A stretch of 64,000 nt of DNA from a virus, in IMG/VR virus record IMGVR_UViG_3300042731_001312, positions 1 to 64,000 of that record; one strand, written 5' to 3'. The notes beneath the pieces are model-generated. The model was not told the DNA's origin and ran no database searches. It saw nothing but the letters and a program-made list of their open reading frames with translations. How positions within the stretch are numbered: the first letter of the stretch is position 1; every line of letters begins with the position of its first letter. The translations under genes were made by a program, and so were the position numbers. Positions 18,128 to 27,479 of this stretch are shown piece by piece.

Positions 18128-19411
18128 ATGTCAGAGAAAAAAAGACGCAGAATTAACACTGCAGCCGAAGAGGCAACTACGATCGAACTGGTAGAAACTA
18201 TCCAGACCCCAGCACAAAATCTTACTGAAGAAAAAGTAGAGTATACAAACCCTGATGCTCAATTTTACAACGAGGACGGTGAATTCCTATGGGATGCATA
18301 CGAAGCCACATGTCCATCTCACACTAGAAACCCTAACCCACATATCAAAACACAAAACGGGGATAAGGTTTATTCTAGAGAAGCCTATGCTCAAGAATTT
18401 TACGATATTCTAACTGAATATAGCCCGGAGATTAAACCAGAATTATTTATTGGAGAAATTCATACAGGTTCAGTTTGGGCAGTTAACCAAGAATGGATTA
18501 CTGTAGATATTGGCTATAGAGAACTGGTTTACGTTAAGGCAAATAAAGAGCCTGAAGAAGTAAGGCAACTTTTACCAGGAGACGAAACCGCTGTTTTAAT
18601 CACAGAAACTAAAGGTACTTTAACAGGATCTATTTCCGGCGGCGTGAAACAGAAAACATTCATGGATCTACGTTCTGGTATAGAGGAAGGTAATACAGCA
18701 TGGATTGGTACTGTTAAAAGTATGATTGAGAACGGTGGGTATATTGTTAGAGTACAAGGTATCGATTGCTTTATGCCAGGTTCATTAGCGGGTATCAATA
18801 AGCTGGCTAATTTTGAATCTATTATTGGCGAAGAAATCTACGTGGTACCGGTAAGCTTCTCAGAAGATAGAGGTACGATCGTAGTATCACATAGAAAATA
18901 TTTACAAGCATTAATACCTAATGCAATTGAAGAACTAAAAGCTAATATTGGCACAGAGAAAACCGGTAAAGTAACTGGTAGTGCTAAATACGGAGTCTTT
19001 GTAGAATTTGATAGATGTCTAACTGGTATGATTCACTCTAATGAATTAAACGAAGAGACTATGGCTAGGTTTAAATCTAGAGATATTAAACCAGGCGAAG
19101 ATATTACATTCTTTGTAAAAGATATTATCAGTAATACTAAAATTACACTAACTCAAAAGGTTGGTACTACTGTTAATCCATGGCTTGATATTAGTTCAAG
19201 ATACCAAATACCATCTGTAGTACAGGCTAAAATTAAAACCAAAAAAGAGTATGGTGTTTTTGTAAACATCGAAGAAGGTGTAACTGGTTTATTACATATT
19301 AGCGAAGTACCTGATGAAATTATGGAGACTTATTCGACCGGTGACGATATTGATGTACAGATCACCAGAATCGATGAGTCTGCCATGAAGGTATTTCTTA
19401 AATTACCTTAA
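18128..19411 (+). CDS. Ribosomal protein S1-like RNA-binding protein, four S1 repeats
   Basis: 427 residues. After an acidic, low-complexity N-terminus come four S1 (OB-fold) repeats at about 107-180, 190-262, 278-345 and 361-427. The last two are classical (GKVTGSAKYGVFVEFDR, then LTGMIHSNEL; AKIKTKKEYGVFVNIEEG, then VTGLLHISEV). Host S1 has usually six repeats and binds A/U-rich mRNA leaders on the 30S subunit. A phage S1-like protein in a genome whose genes mostly lack Shine-Dalgarno sites could favour phage mRNAs; this is inference. It could also act on RNA stability or transcription. Confidence 0.85.
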   Translation: MSEKKRRRINTAAEEATTIELVETIQTPAQNLTEEKVEYTNPDAQFYNEDGEFLWDAYEATCPSHTRNPNPHIKTQNGDKVYSREAYAQEFYDILTEYSPEIKPELFIGEIHTGSVWAVNQEWITVDIGYRELVYVKANKEPEEVRQLLPGDETAVLITETKGTLTGSISGGVKQKTFMDLRSGIEEGNTAWIGTVKSMIENGGYIVRVQGIDCFMPGSLAGINKLANFESIIGEEIYVVPVSFSEDRGTIVVSHRKYLQALIPNAIEELKANIGTEKTGKVTGSAKYGVFVEFDRCLTGMIHSNELNEETMARFKSRDIKPGEDITFFVKDIISNTKITLTQKVGTTVNPWLDISSRYQIPSVVQAKIKTKKEYGVFVNIEEGVTGLLHISEVPDEIMETYSTGDDIDVQITRIDESAMKVFLKLP

Positions 19412-19431
19412 TAACTATTGCCACAGAGTTT

Positions 19432-19441
19432 GATATATATT
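19432..19441 (+). promoter_or_regulatory. Candidate late promoter GATATATATT
   Basis: 33 bases before the ATG at 19465, in a 53-base gap after the S1-like gene. A weaker match to the GATATATAA element. Confidence 0.4.
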
Positions 19442-19464
19442 GAAAAGTAATATCATACTCTTAA

Positions 19465-20778
19465 TTGATGCAAAAGTTAAATAACAGCTCTGGTAGAGAT
19501 CAAGTTTTAAACGCGAGCCAAATCGGGGTCGAGTTTGAATTTTATTCTAATCTAAGTTTAGAGGAGACTCAAAAGTCTCTCTCTAAACTTTTAGATAGAA
19601 AGATTCAGCTAGAAGACAAAGCACATTCTGATTTTCAGCCTAGCGCAGAAGTTTTTAAAATGGAACCAGACATGTCTGGTGGTAAGGGGCTGATTGAATT
19701 AGTGACTGGGGCACTGCCTTATAGGAATGCCAGATTAATGATTATGAAAATGTTAGGGTGGATCCGTGAAAATGGTTACACTTCTGATAGAGCTTCTATC
19801 CACCTAAACATGTCTTTTAATCCTGATTACTTAGAGAATAAAGATATGATTCAGCACATGAATGTGTTGAAATTTATCCTAGAATTCGACGAGGCTAGAG
19901 TTTACAAATATTTTCCTAATAGAGAGAATTCAACTTATGCTAAATCTATTAAATGGATTATGCCTAAGCATGAAGCATTCTACTATAATGAGAATATGAT
20001 TAATAAAGATAATTTTACTTTTGCTAATACTAAATATTACGGTATTAATTTTGAAAAGGCGCAAAAGAATTATCTAGAGTTTAGATATTTAGGTGGTAAA
20101 GATTATGAAAAAAGACAAGATGATATTTTACATCTTGCAGATGGTTTCATCATGGCTATTTGGAGATCTTGCCACAATCCTAGATTTACTTCAGAAAATA
20201 AAATTGAACTACAGAGGATCTTAAGAAAAAATGAACCTCTATCTGAAATGCTAAAAGATTACAGGGCTGTAAATAAACACTGGCCTAAGATAAATATACT
20301 TGTAGATTTACAAGATAGTCCTACTGTAATTAATGTGCAATGGGATAGATTTAAACGCAAAGTCTTAGACTTATTATCTAACGGTTCGATGGAAGAGGGG
20401 ATTATTAATTATGATTCCGACTATTCCGTGGTACAGGTCAAGGATGGTAAATTTAAGACCGCGTATATTTTAGATGGCTTTGAATTTGTAGACTGTGAGT
20501 TATCAGGTAATATTGAAAACTCTGCAATCTATGGTGGTAAAGTTTCAGGGGCACAATTATTAAGATGTCAACTGTATAAAGGATGTGAGGTTATGGATTC
20601 AAAGGTAGAATCTTCTTTTATACACGGCAGCTGTGAACTAAAAAATTGTTATGTCTTTGGGAGAGATACTATTTTCAAGGGCAAAATGATAGGTGGTATT
20701 TTTAGAGAAGGTGGAGTTGGACCTCATGCTAGATTTGAAGATACTGAAGTGGTAGTAAGCACAAAAATAAAATCATAA
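19465..20778 (+). CDS. Amidoligase-like protein with C-terminal repeat domain
   Basis: 437 residues. The N-terminal opening (IGVEFEFYS, Glu23 and Glu25) and the segments LIELVTGALPYRNARLMIM and RASIHLNMSF resemble the glutamine-synthetase-fold amidoligases, which join amines to carboxylates with ATP. The last 110 residues show a short hydrophobic repeat (FEFVDCELSGNIENSAIYGG; CQLYKGCEVMDSKVESSFIHG) like a beta-helix or pentapeptide-type solenoid. The target is unknown; a peptide, wall or capsid modification is possible. The start at 19465 (ATG ATG variants) follows the late-type box by 33 bases. Confidence 0.5.
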   Translation: MMQKLNNSSGRDQVLNASQIGVEFEFYSNLSLEETQKSLSKLLDRKIQLEDKAHSDFQPSAEVFKMEPDMSGGKGLIELVTGALPYRNARLMIMKMLGWIRENGYTSDRASIHLNMSFNPDYLENKDMIQHMNVLKFILEFDEARVYKYFPNRENSTYAKSIKWIMPKHEAFYYNENMINKDNFTFANTKYYGINFEKAQKNYLEFRYLGGKDYEKRQDDILHLADGFIMAIWRSCHNPRFTSENKIELQRILRKNEPLSEMLKDYRAVNKHWPKINILVDLQDSPTVINVQWDRFKRKVLDLLSNGSMEEGIINYDSDYSVVQVKDGKFKTAYILDGFEFVDCELSGNIENSAIYGGKVSGAQLLRCQLYKGCEVMDSKVESSFIHGSCELKNCYVFGRDTIFKGKMIGGIFREGGVGPHARFEDTEVVVSTKIKS

Positions 20779-20779
20779 A

Positions 20780-21622
20780 ATGAGCGAAATTAGATCAGGT
20801 AACGAAGACCAATTAGGCACGGAAAGAAACTTTGGTGACAGTTGTTTTAACGCATTTTTACAGGAACTGGGAGATGACTTAACCGGCGCGTGTATGGTGC
20901 CAGTTAACCTACCTCAAAGAGAAATTATTAATATCGTAAAAAGAGCTAGAAAATGGTTCTATAAAAATTACGAAGACGCAGTAAGAGAAAACTACTATCA
21001 TGTGCCTGCTAGTGTTTTTTCTTCACAATACTTTAAACAACATAGATCTTTAAATCTTCCAGGCGCTAATAGTGACGGCTCTGGTTCAGTATTCTCTGTT
21101 TTTGGAGTGCATGATTTAGGTTCAGGTTGGAATAATGTCGGCGGAAGCTTTGATGTAAGATTTGAAAGTGGCGGTGACTTTGCTATTGAGAAGATGTTAT
21201 TTAGAGGTATGTACGAAGGATCTGGCGCTGCTGAGTCTGCGTCTGAATTAGAGTATTACGTACTTAATCAGTCTTTAGCTGATATGTCTAGAATGATTTT
21301 AGAAAATCCTATTTCATACCAATACTCTAGATTAACTGGAGAACTAAAGATTTTAGGAGATACTCCTAAACAAGATGTAATTCTACACGTTTACGAAACT
21401 CTACCTGACTGTGCATTATACGACGATGAGATTTTCTTTAGATATTGTTCTGCTAAGATTAAGCAGTCCCTAGGTGCTAAATTAGGCATCTTTAAATTTG
21501 CATTACCTGGTAATGTTGAATTTGACTACGACGCAATAAAAGACATGGGAGACACCGAGTTAGAGTCTATTATTGAGGAGATAAAAGGAGATGAGGGTGT
21601 GGACTGGATGTTCCACTCTTAA
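20780..21622 (+). CDS. Virion structural protein, wedge/neck region, function unknown
   Basis: 280 residues. The start overlaps an ATGAG context one base after the preceding stop. It includes a helix rich in aromatics (IVKRARKWFYKNYEDAVREN) and a Gly/Ser-rich loop region near 95-130. Position immediately upstream of gp25- and gp6-like genes argues for a baseplate or neck role. I do not recognise the family with confidence. Confidence 0.5.
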   Translation: MSEIRSGNEDQLGTERNFGDSCFNAFLQELGDDLTGACMVPVNLPQREIINIVKRARKWFYKNYEDAVRENYYHVPASVFSSQYFKQHRSLNLPGANSDGSGSVFSVFGVHDLGSGWNNVGGSFDVRFESGGDFAIEKMLFRGMYEGSGAAESASELEYYVLNQSLADMSRMILENPISYQYSRLTGELKILGDTPKQDVILHVYETLPDCALYDDEIFFRYCSAKIKQSLGAKLGIFKFALPGNVEFDYDAIKDMGDTELESIIEEIKGDEGVDWMFHS

Positions 21623-21641
21623 AAGGCGAATACATATATAG

Positions 21642-21998
21642 ATGGATTTTTACATTAAATATATTGGTGACCCTAACTACCAGGCTAATGTGATACAGAA
21701 TGTTGACGAAATTCAGCAGCTGTTAACACAGATCGAGACTGTGCTTTTCACTAGGAAAAGAGATGTTTTGGGTAATCCTGATTTTGGCTGTAATCTAGAG
21801 GATCTAGTCTATAGTTTAAACCAAAACGAGTGGCAGATTAGAAATGAGATTGAAAATCAATTATCTAATTATGTACCGCTAGCACAAAAATATAGCACTG
21901 ATGTGGATGTATCATTCTATAAAGGTGAAGTTAGAGATATTTGTTATGTTGATATTACGGTTAATAACGAGTATCAAATACAGGTAAATTTAAGATAA
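21642..21998 (+). CDS. 25: Baseplate wedge protein gp25
   Basis: 118 residues, close to the usual gp25 length (T4 132). The family core is present: IQQLLTQIETVLFTRKRDV, GNPDFGCNLEDLVY, and IDVSF-like strands near the end. gp25 joins the wedge core to the sheath initiator. Adjacent gp6-like gene confirms the context. Confidence 0.9.
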   Translation: MDFYIKYIGDPNYQANVIQNVDEIQQLLTQIETVLFTRKRDVLGNPDFGCNLEDLVYSLNQNEWQIRNEIENQLSNYVPLAQKYSTDVDVSFYKGEVRDICYVDITVNNEYQIQVNLR

Positions 21999-22005
21999 AT
22001 AACTA

Positions 22006-23835
22006 ATGGCGGAACTAAAATTTTTAAGTACACTAAGAACGCAATCCAACCAAATAAAGTCGGATGCGCGTACATATATCTCTAGAGTATACAAGAGAGC
22101 TAATACTCTGTTTACTGATGCGTCGCCTTTTGCTCAGATTGTTAATGTAATGGCAGAGCTGGGTGAATTAATTATGTTCTACATAGAGGATTCTTTAGTA
22201 GAGCAAAATATCTATACAGCACAACAACCAGAATCTATTTATGGTTTATCAAGACTAACTGGTCATGATGCAACTAGGGGTTTTGCAGCAACTGGTGAAA
22301 TTGAATTTAGATGGAAGGTTGGTGCTGATCTTGGTAAAATTGCAGGTACAGGTCTAAATATTGATTCTAGAGCAGAATTAGTGTGCATGTTAAACGGCCT
22401 ACCATATACTTTACTAACTTCGCAAGAGAAATTTAGATTAGAAAAGTCTAATAAGTTTAGAACTAAAGTGGCAATCGTACAGGGTAAATTTGAACAACAA
22501 GTCTTTACTGGTACTGGTGAGCCAATGCAGTCATATAACGTAAAAGTTAACTCTTTAACCGATCACTCTAAAGTTAATGTGTCGGTTAACGGTGAGAAGT
22601 GGACTAAGCATGAGTCTGTGTATGATATGTTAAGCGATGAAAAAGCATACATCTTAAAGACTGGTGTTGGAGGTGGATTAGATATTTATTTTGGAACAGG
22701 TAACTTTGGTGCAATACCGCCTTCTGGATCGGATATTCAAGTAGAATATATTAAACACAAAGGCTCTTTAGGTAATCTAGGAGACGCTCAAGATCTACAG
22801 TTTCAATGGGATGCAGAGGGTACCGACTCTAACGGAAACGGCTTTGATCTAAACGAATACTTAGAGCTTAATGTCACATCTGCTCCTAAAATGGGCGCTG
22901 ACGCAGAGTCTGTTGATTTTACTAAATTAATGGCTCCTCTCGCTTCCAAATCCTACGTCTTAGCAACTCCGGACAATTACGAGTATTTCTTATCAAGATA
23001 CGGAATGTTCTCGTATGTGGATGCTTACAATACAACGTCTGATGAATACTTAGATGATGACAATGTTATCTATATCTTTGCTATTCCAGATGTAAAAAGA
23101 AAATTAATAGCTGGGCAAGACTATTTCTCAATTCCAGAAAATGAGATGTTCTTTGACCAGAATGAATATGACAAAATGTCGCAAGTTATTCAGGATAGCG
23201 GCCAACAGATGGTAACTACTGAAGTGGTGTTTGTTAAACCTCAGATTAGAAAATACAGCATGGATATTAACATCAGATATTTTGAGGGTTATACAAAACA
23301 GGAGATCTTCAACGAGGTAAGAGCTAGAGTGAGTGACTACTTATTAAATATTACAAGAAGAGACAAATTGCCTAAGTCTGATATTGTATACATTTTAGAA
23401 GAGATTGACGGTATTGACGCAGTAAATGTGAGATTTATTTCAGAAACAGAGGAGACAGCTAGACGCTTGGGTTACTATGAGTCTAAGACTGTATCTGTAG
23501 TCCCACAAGAACCTGTAGTTCTAGAAGATATTGGTAACGGCAAACAAAAATATATTTTCTTTAAGCGCGTGGAAGAGGTTAAGACCGTACAAGTCGATGA
23601 GACTACTGCCATTCCACCAACAGTCGCAGGTTTAGATCAATGGGGTGACATTATCATGGAACACGAAGAGGTAGCAGTCTTTAGAGGCGGCTGGCAAGAT
23701 CGTGAAGGTGATGAAATTATTGATGACGCTCGTATCAATGCCGAGGCAGCGCTTAGTGTGAATTTTGATGAAACGCCTATACCTAGAACAATATACACTA
23801 GAGTACAGGCTGGAAATAGAAAAGCCTTGAAATAA
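22006..23835 (+). CDS. 6: Baseplate wedge protein gp6 (baseplate J-like)
   Basis: 609 residues (T4 gp6 660). The signature of baseplate J proteins is clear (IYFGTGNFGAIPPSGSDIQV, then EYIKHKGSLGNLG). The N-terminal helices (FAQIVNVMAELGELIMFYIE) match the dimerisation region. gp6 forms the iris-like ring of the baseplate. It lies directly after gp25 and its stop overlaps the next start (TAATG). Confidence 0.88.
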   Translation: MAELKFLSTLRTQSNQIKSDARTYISRVYKRANTLFTDASPFAQIVNVMAELGELIMFYIEDSLVEQNIYTAQQPESIYGLSRLTGHDATRGFAATGEIEFRWKVGADLGKIAGTGLNIDSRAELVCMLNGLPYTLLTSQEKFRLEKSNKFRTKVAIVQGKFEQQVFTGTGEPMQSYNVKVNSLTDHSKVNVSVNGEKWTKHESVYDMLSDEKAYILKTGVGGGLDIYFGTGNFGAIPPSGSDIQVEYIKHKGSLGNLGDAQDLQFQWDAEGTDSNGNGFDLNEYLELNVTSAPKMGADAESVDFTKLMAPLASKSYVLATPDNYEYFLSRYGMFSYVDAYNTTSDEYLDDDNVIYIFAIPDVKRKLIAGQDYFSIPENEMFFDQNEYDKMSQVIQDSGQQMVTTEVVFVKPQIRKYSMDINIRYFEGYTKQEIFNEVRARVSDYLLNITRRDKLPKSDIVYILEEIDGIDAVNVRFISETEETARRLGYYESKTVSVVPQEPVVLEDIGNGKQKYIFFKRVEEVKTVQVDETTAIPPTVAGLDQWGDIIMEHEEVAVFRGGWQDREGDEIIDDARINAEAALSVNFDETPIPRTIYTRVQAGNRKALK

Positions 23836-24104
23836 TGTTATTTAAAGATCTATTAGTATACAGAAGAAAGAGGCTATATAATGTAGCTAAACACAGAAAA
23901 GATCAGAACTTAAACGTCAAATATGACTATAAGAAGAATGGTCTTTTACAAAATCAGCTATCACAACACATTCAAAGAAATCAGACTATGAGAGAATTCC
24001 TCATGCTGGTAAACGATTATATTGTGTCTCTTTTAGATCAGGTCAGATATTTAAAGAACTACAAGAACTTTACGGTAGAAAAAGACGACGAGAGAACTAG
24101 GTAA
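23835..24104 (+). CDS. Small basic protein between wedge genes
   Basis: 89 residues, Lys/Arg/Tyr/Asn-rich and helical. The stop of gp6 overlaps its start codon, so translation is coupled. No T4 equivalent recognised; a small wedge-assembly factor is possible from position only. Confidence 0.6.
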   Translation: MLFKDLLVYRRKRLYNVAKHRKDQNLNVKYDYKKNGLLQNQLSQHIQRNQTMREFLMLVNDYIVSLLDQVRYLKNYKNFTVEKDDERTR

Positions 24105-24105
24105 T

Positions 24106-26877
24106 ATGTGGAATAATTTAAGATTCTTTAATGGTACAATTACTGAGCTTCAGTTAACTCAGGATGCCGATGGCGTCTGGGAGGGTACCGTTTATATGCC
24201 TGAAGTTTCTGTCGGTCTATATGAGACTGTCAACCTGTTCATCTTAGAGGAGTGTACGTTGGGAGGCGATCCGGTAATTAATAAACCGATCTCACCGGAC
24301 GGCAACATTACTAAGTTTAAGTTTGAATGGGAGCCGCTGCGCAGAGACCAGTCTGATAATGTAATTATGTATGGTATGCGCATGGACGGCGGCAAAGCAT
24401 ACGTACATGAGCTAAAGACACAGGAGTTAGACCTAGCTGCATTTACAACTATTGATACACAAGACTCTGAGTATTTTAAAGAAATTAATACTCATGAGAA
24501 CGTGGCATTGCAGGTCAATATTGCAATTGAATCTGAAGATGCTGGGATTCATAAAAGAGTCTTGAGAGTTTCTGCTGACGGACAAACTATAGCTAGAATA
24601 GAGTTCTACGGTGAAGTTGAAGCAGAAGACGAAAGATTAAGAGTCTTACTTGCAAACTTAGGTGCATCTTTAGAAGAAGCAGACTTTATGATATTTAAGG
24701 AGCATGATATTTCTGAAATGCATCCGGATTACCAGCTTCTAAATAGAAAGAGAAAGGAATTATTATTAGAATTAAATAATATCAAGCCATTCATCGGTAC
24801 ATATAAGGCGATCCTAAATGCTATCGATTTCTTTGGTTATGATAAGATTACACTAAAAGAATATTGGATTAATATAGATAAATCTTCCAAAACTTTTGGT
24901 AAATTACATGCTATTCCAGTACCTAATTCTTCAGTTAGGGGTGAGATGACTAGAAAGCGCCTGAAATTCAAGGTGCCTTCTGCAACACAAAAGAAGACTA
25001 GTAGATTTTCATTGGTCTATAGATTAAATGAACCAGATGGTACTTTTGACCAGTGGGATTTTGAGAATGTAGTAGAAACGTTTGATTATACTCCGGAAGA
25101 AGTTTTAATTAAATTGTATGGTTTAAAGAATAGACTACAAAGAGATTTCTTACCTCTCGAGGCTAAGATTGTAGATATTACAGGTGAGGGTGATTATTTC
25201 TCTCAAAAGAACTTAAATATCTGGAAGATTCAAAATCCAATTGGTTTCTTCTCTGAAGGACATAGAGTTAAATTTGATGTTTGGCCTAAAGATAGAGATC
25301 TGTTTATTGAAGATACTTCAATGGTATTAAAATCTGAATTAGACCAAGATGATTCTACTAATAATTATACAACATTTTTAAATCTGAATGTCGGGCACGA
25401 GGCTGATTTATCAGAGGCCCAAAGAACTGAATTAAAATCAATCTATGAAACTTTCTATGAAACTTATCATGATAGGGAGATGGATTCATGGAATGCTAAT
25501 TTTGACCAGACTAATGTTCCAATCGGATGTCCAGTTATTTTAGATTCAACAGAGTCTTGGGATGATATTTGGGACGAAGCGCAGTTTGTATGGGATGATG
25601 CTGTTGATGCGAACGCAAACTTAAAAGTAACTTGGGACAACTGGTGGAAACGCTGGGTCTATGAAATTGAATGGATTATTGATGGCCCAAGAGATTGGCA
25701 CCAAGAGTACAGAGGTCCTATCGACGATTACAAAAGATTGCCGCTTAACCTACCTTATGTTGGAGCATACACTATCGAGATGAGACTATACGACCTATTT
25801 GGCCACATGTCTTACTATAAGAAAAAAGATCTATTTGACGTTAAGTTAAAAGAGATTGAGCTGTATGGTGTTTACAAATGGTTAGAGGTAGATAAGAAGG
25901 CTAATATTGCAACTTGGGATTCTAAATTCTTAGACTGGGACATGTCTGGTGGTTACTGGGAGTTTCCACAAGATAATACACAGTCTGTAGAAGATAGCAT
26001 TGCAACATTTTACCAAACATTGGATAGAGCAAACTACCTACACGATGAAGACCAAGGCGTTAGATTCTCAATGGTACGTAGATTTGTAGATCCGTTCTCA
26101 GACACTGGTTACTCTGAGACCACTGGGCCATATCAATGGGACGAATGTTCTTTTGGTTGGAAAGACACTGTTCATAACTGGTGGGATAATATGAGGGTTG
26201 GTCCGGATTTAACGGCATCTTTTAAGATTAACTGGATTGAGCAGGGCGATGTACTTAAAATTACACATAGGAACCCATCGACAAATGAGTTAATCGTTGG
26301 TGAACATGAGATTCAGTCAGCAACTCCAAGCTCAGCATCAGATATTACTGGATGGGAAACCATTGTCGCAGAACTTGAGGCTTCAACAGATCCTATCATT
26401 GCTAAGTTTAACTATAATCCTATCTTTAAAGACCAGGACGCAGACGGTGATATTGATACATTTGATATATTGTACTTTATTCTATGTGTAGGACAAGAAT
26501 ATTCTAAGTCTTATGACTTTGAAACTGTAGAAATTATTAAGGCAAATCCTAACTCAGTTTCTGAAGTTGACGGCGAGGTGCATTCAGTTGCATATAACCC
26601 TAGTTGGGATAATTTAAAAGTATTTAAAAACTGGGCAGAAGTTGAAAGATCTACCCATGTTACTATATCTACCGACATTTCTAAATTTCCGGGTGCAAGA
26701 AACCCAAAATGGACGATTACTAATATAAGTAACCCAAATGTGAATGATATATACTATAATAATATGTGGCTTACGTACATTTTCCAAGAGCCGGGTAACT
26801 ACTCGATTGAATTGGAAGCGGAAGACACGTATGGAAATAAGAACGTTGTAAAACGCAACATGTTAAAAGTAAAATAA
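24106..26877 (+). CDS. Large baseplate wedge protein, gp7-like by position
   Basis: 923 residues (T4 gp7 1032). Rich in Trp and acidic residues, with two similar segments (SWDDIWDEAQFVWDDAVD near 485-500 and QWDECSFGWKDTVHNWWDN near 680-700). A beta-sandwich module (EWIIDGPRDWHQEYRG; VGAYTIEMRLYDLFGH) resembles PKD/Ig-like domains, repeated at the C-terminus (EPGNYSIELEAEDTYGN). The gp25-gp6-large protein order mirrors the T4 wedge; identity with gp7 is inferred, not shown by motif. Confidence 0.5.
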   Translation: MWNNLRFFNGTITELQLTQDADGVWEGTVYMPEVSVGLYETVNLFILEECTLGGDPVINKPISPDGNITKFKFEWEPLRRDQSDNVIMYGMRMDGGKAYVHELKTQELDLAAFTTIDTQDSEYFKEINTHENVALQVNIAIESEDAGIHKRVLRVSADGQTIARIEFYGEVEAEDERLRVLLANLGASLEEADFMIFKEHDISEMHPDYQLLNRKRKELLLELNNIKPFIGTYKAILNAIDFFGYDKITLKEYWINIDKSSKTFGKLHAIPVPNSSVRGEMTRKRLKFKVPSATQKKTSRFSLVYRLNEPDGTFDQWDFENVVETFDYTPEEVLIKLYGLKNRLQRDFLPLEAKIVDITGEGDYFSQKNLNIWKIQNPIGFFSEGHRVKFDVWPKDRDLFIEDTSMVLKSELDQDDSTNNYTTFLNLNVGHEADLSEAQRTELKSIYETFYETYHDREMDSWNANFDQTNVPIGCPVILDSTESWDDIWDEAQFVWDDAVDANANLKVTWDNWWKRWVYEIEWIIDGPRDWHQEYRGPIDDYKRLPLNLPYVGAYTIEMRLYDLFGHMSYYKKKDLFDVKLKEIELYGVYKWLEVDKKANIATWDSKFLDWDMSGGYWEFPQDNTQSVEDSIATFYQTLDRANYLHDEDQGVRFSMVRRFVDPFSDTGYSETTGPYQWDECSFGWKDTVHNWWDNMRVGPDLTASFKINWIEQGDVLKITHRNPSTNELIVGEHEIQSATPSSASDITGWETIVAELEASTDPIIAKFNYNPIFKDQDADGDIDTFDILYFILCVGQEYSKSYDFETVEIIKANPNSVSEVDGEVHSVAYNPSWDNLKVFKNWAEVERSTHVTISTDISKFPGARNPKWTITNISNPNVNDIYYNNMWLTYIFQEPGNYSIELEAEDTYGNKNVVKRNMLKVK

Positions 26878-26884
26878 ACGAAAA

Positions 26885-27457
26885 ATGGCAAACATTACTG
26901 AAATTTTAGGTACAGATTCGGTATCATCTTCTAGACCAGTTATTAACAGTAACTTTGAGTTATTAAACGACGAGCTTGCATCGGTAACTGCCTTATTAAA
27001 CCCAACTACTGCAGTTTTAAGTGGTTTAACAAGTGCAACAGCTGAGCAAATTCAAGTTGTAGACGGTACTACATTATTAGTTGTAAACACATCTGGTATG
27101 CAAGTAGGTACTGCAGCTAGCTTTACAGGCTCAGTCGCTTTAGGTGGCTCAATTGTAAAGTCTGGTGTAGCGGGTAGCCCTGCACAAGCGACTACTAATT
27201 TAGCTCCATCAACTTTAGATAAAGGTACTTACTTTATCGACGGCACTTTCTCAATTCCAGTTGGGGTTGACGGCCAAGAAGTTACTTTAATCAATATGTC
27301 TGTTAATGCCGCTGCAGTTAATTCTGGTGCTGGTGCTCCTAACTTAGGTTGGACATCATTAGAATTAAGTGGATTAAATTCAACAGTGACATTGAGATGT
27401 TTTGGATCTAAATGGTTTGTAATTAGCTCAGCTGGCGCTGCAATTACATTATCATAA
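26885..27457 (+). CDS. Short fibre or baseplate-attached protein
   Basis: 190 residues, low in charge and rich in Ser, Thr, Val, Ala. It begins with a conserved attachment-like element (ANITEILGTDSVSSSRPVIN, then NFELLNDELASV) also present at the start of the collagen-like fibre gene at 41103. The remainder is beta-rich, like a trimeric fibre shaft or head. The shared opening suggests both proteins dock to the same baseplate site. Confidence 0.6.
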   Translation: MANITEILGTDSVSSSRPVINSNFELLNDELASVTALLNPTTAVLSGLTSATAEQIQVVDGTTLLVVNTSGMQVGTAASFTGSVALGGSIVKSGVAGSPAQATTNLAPSTLDKGTYFIDGTFSIPVGVDGQEVTLINMSVNAAAVNSGAGAPNLGWTSLELSGLNSTVTLRCFGSKWFVISSAGAAITLS

Positions 27458-27479
27458 AAAATTAAACCAAACACTGTAG

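Noticed and set aside
21632-21640. ACATATATA box before the gp25 gene
   Set aside because: It ends two bases before the ATG and lacks the leading GAT; probably chance in AT-rich DNA.
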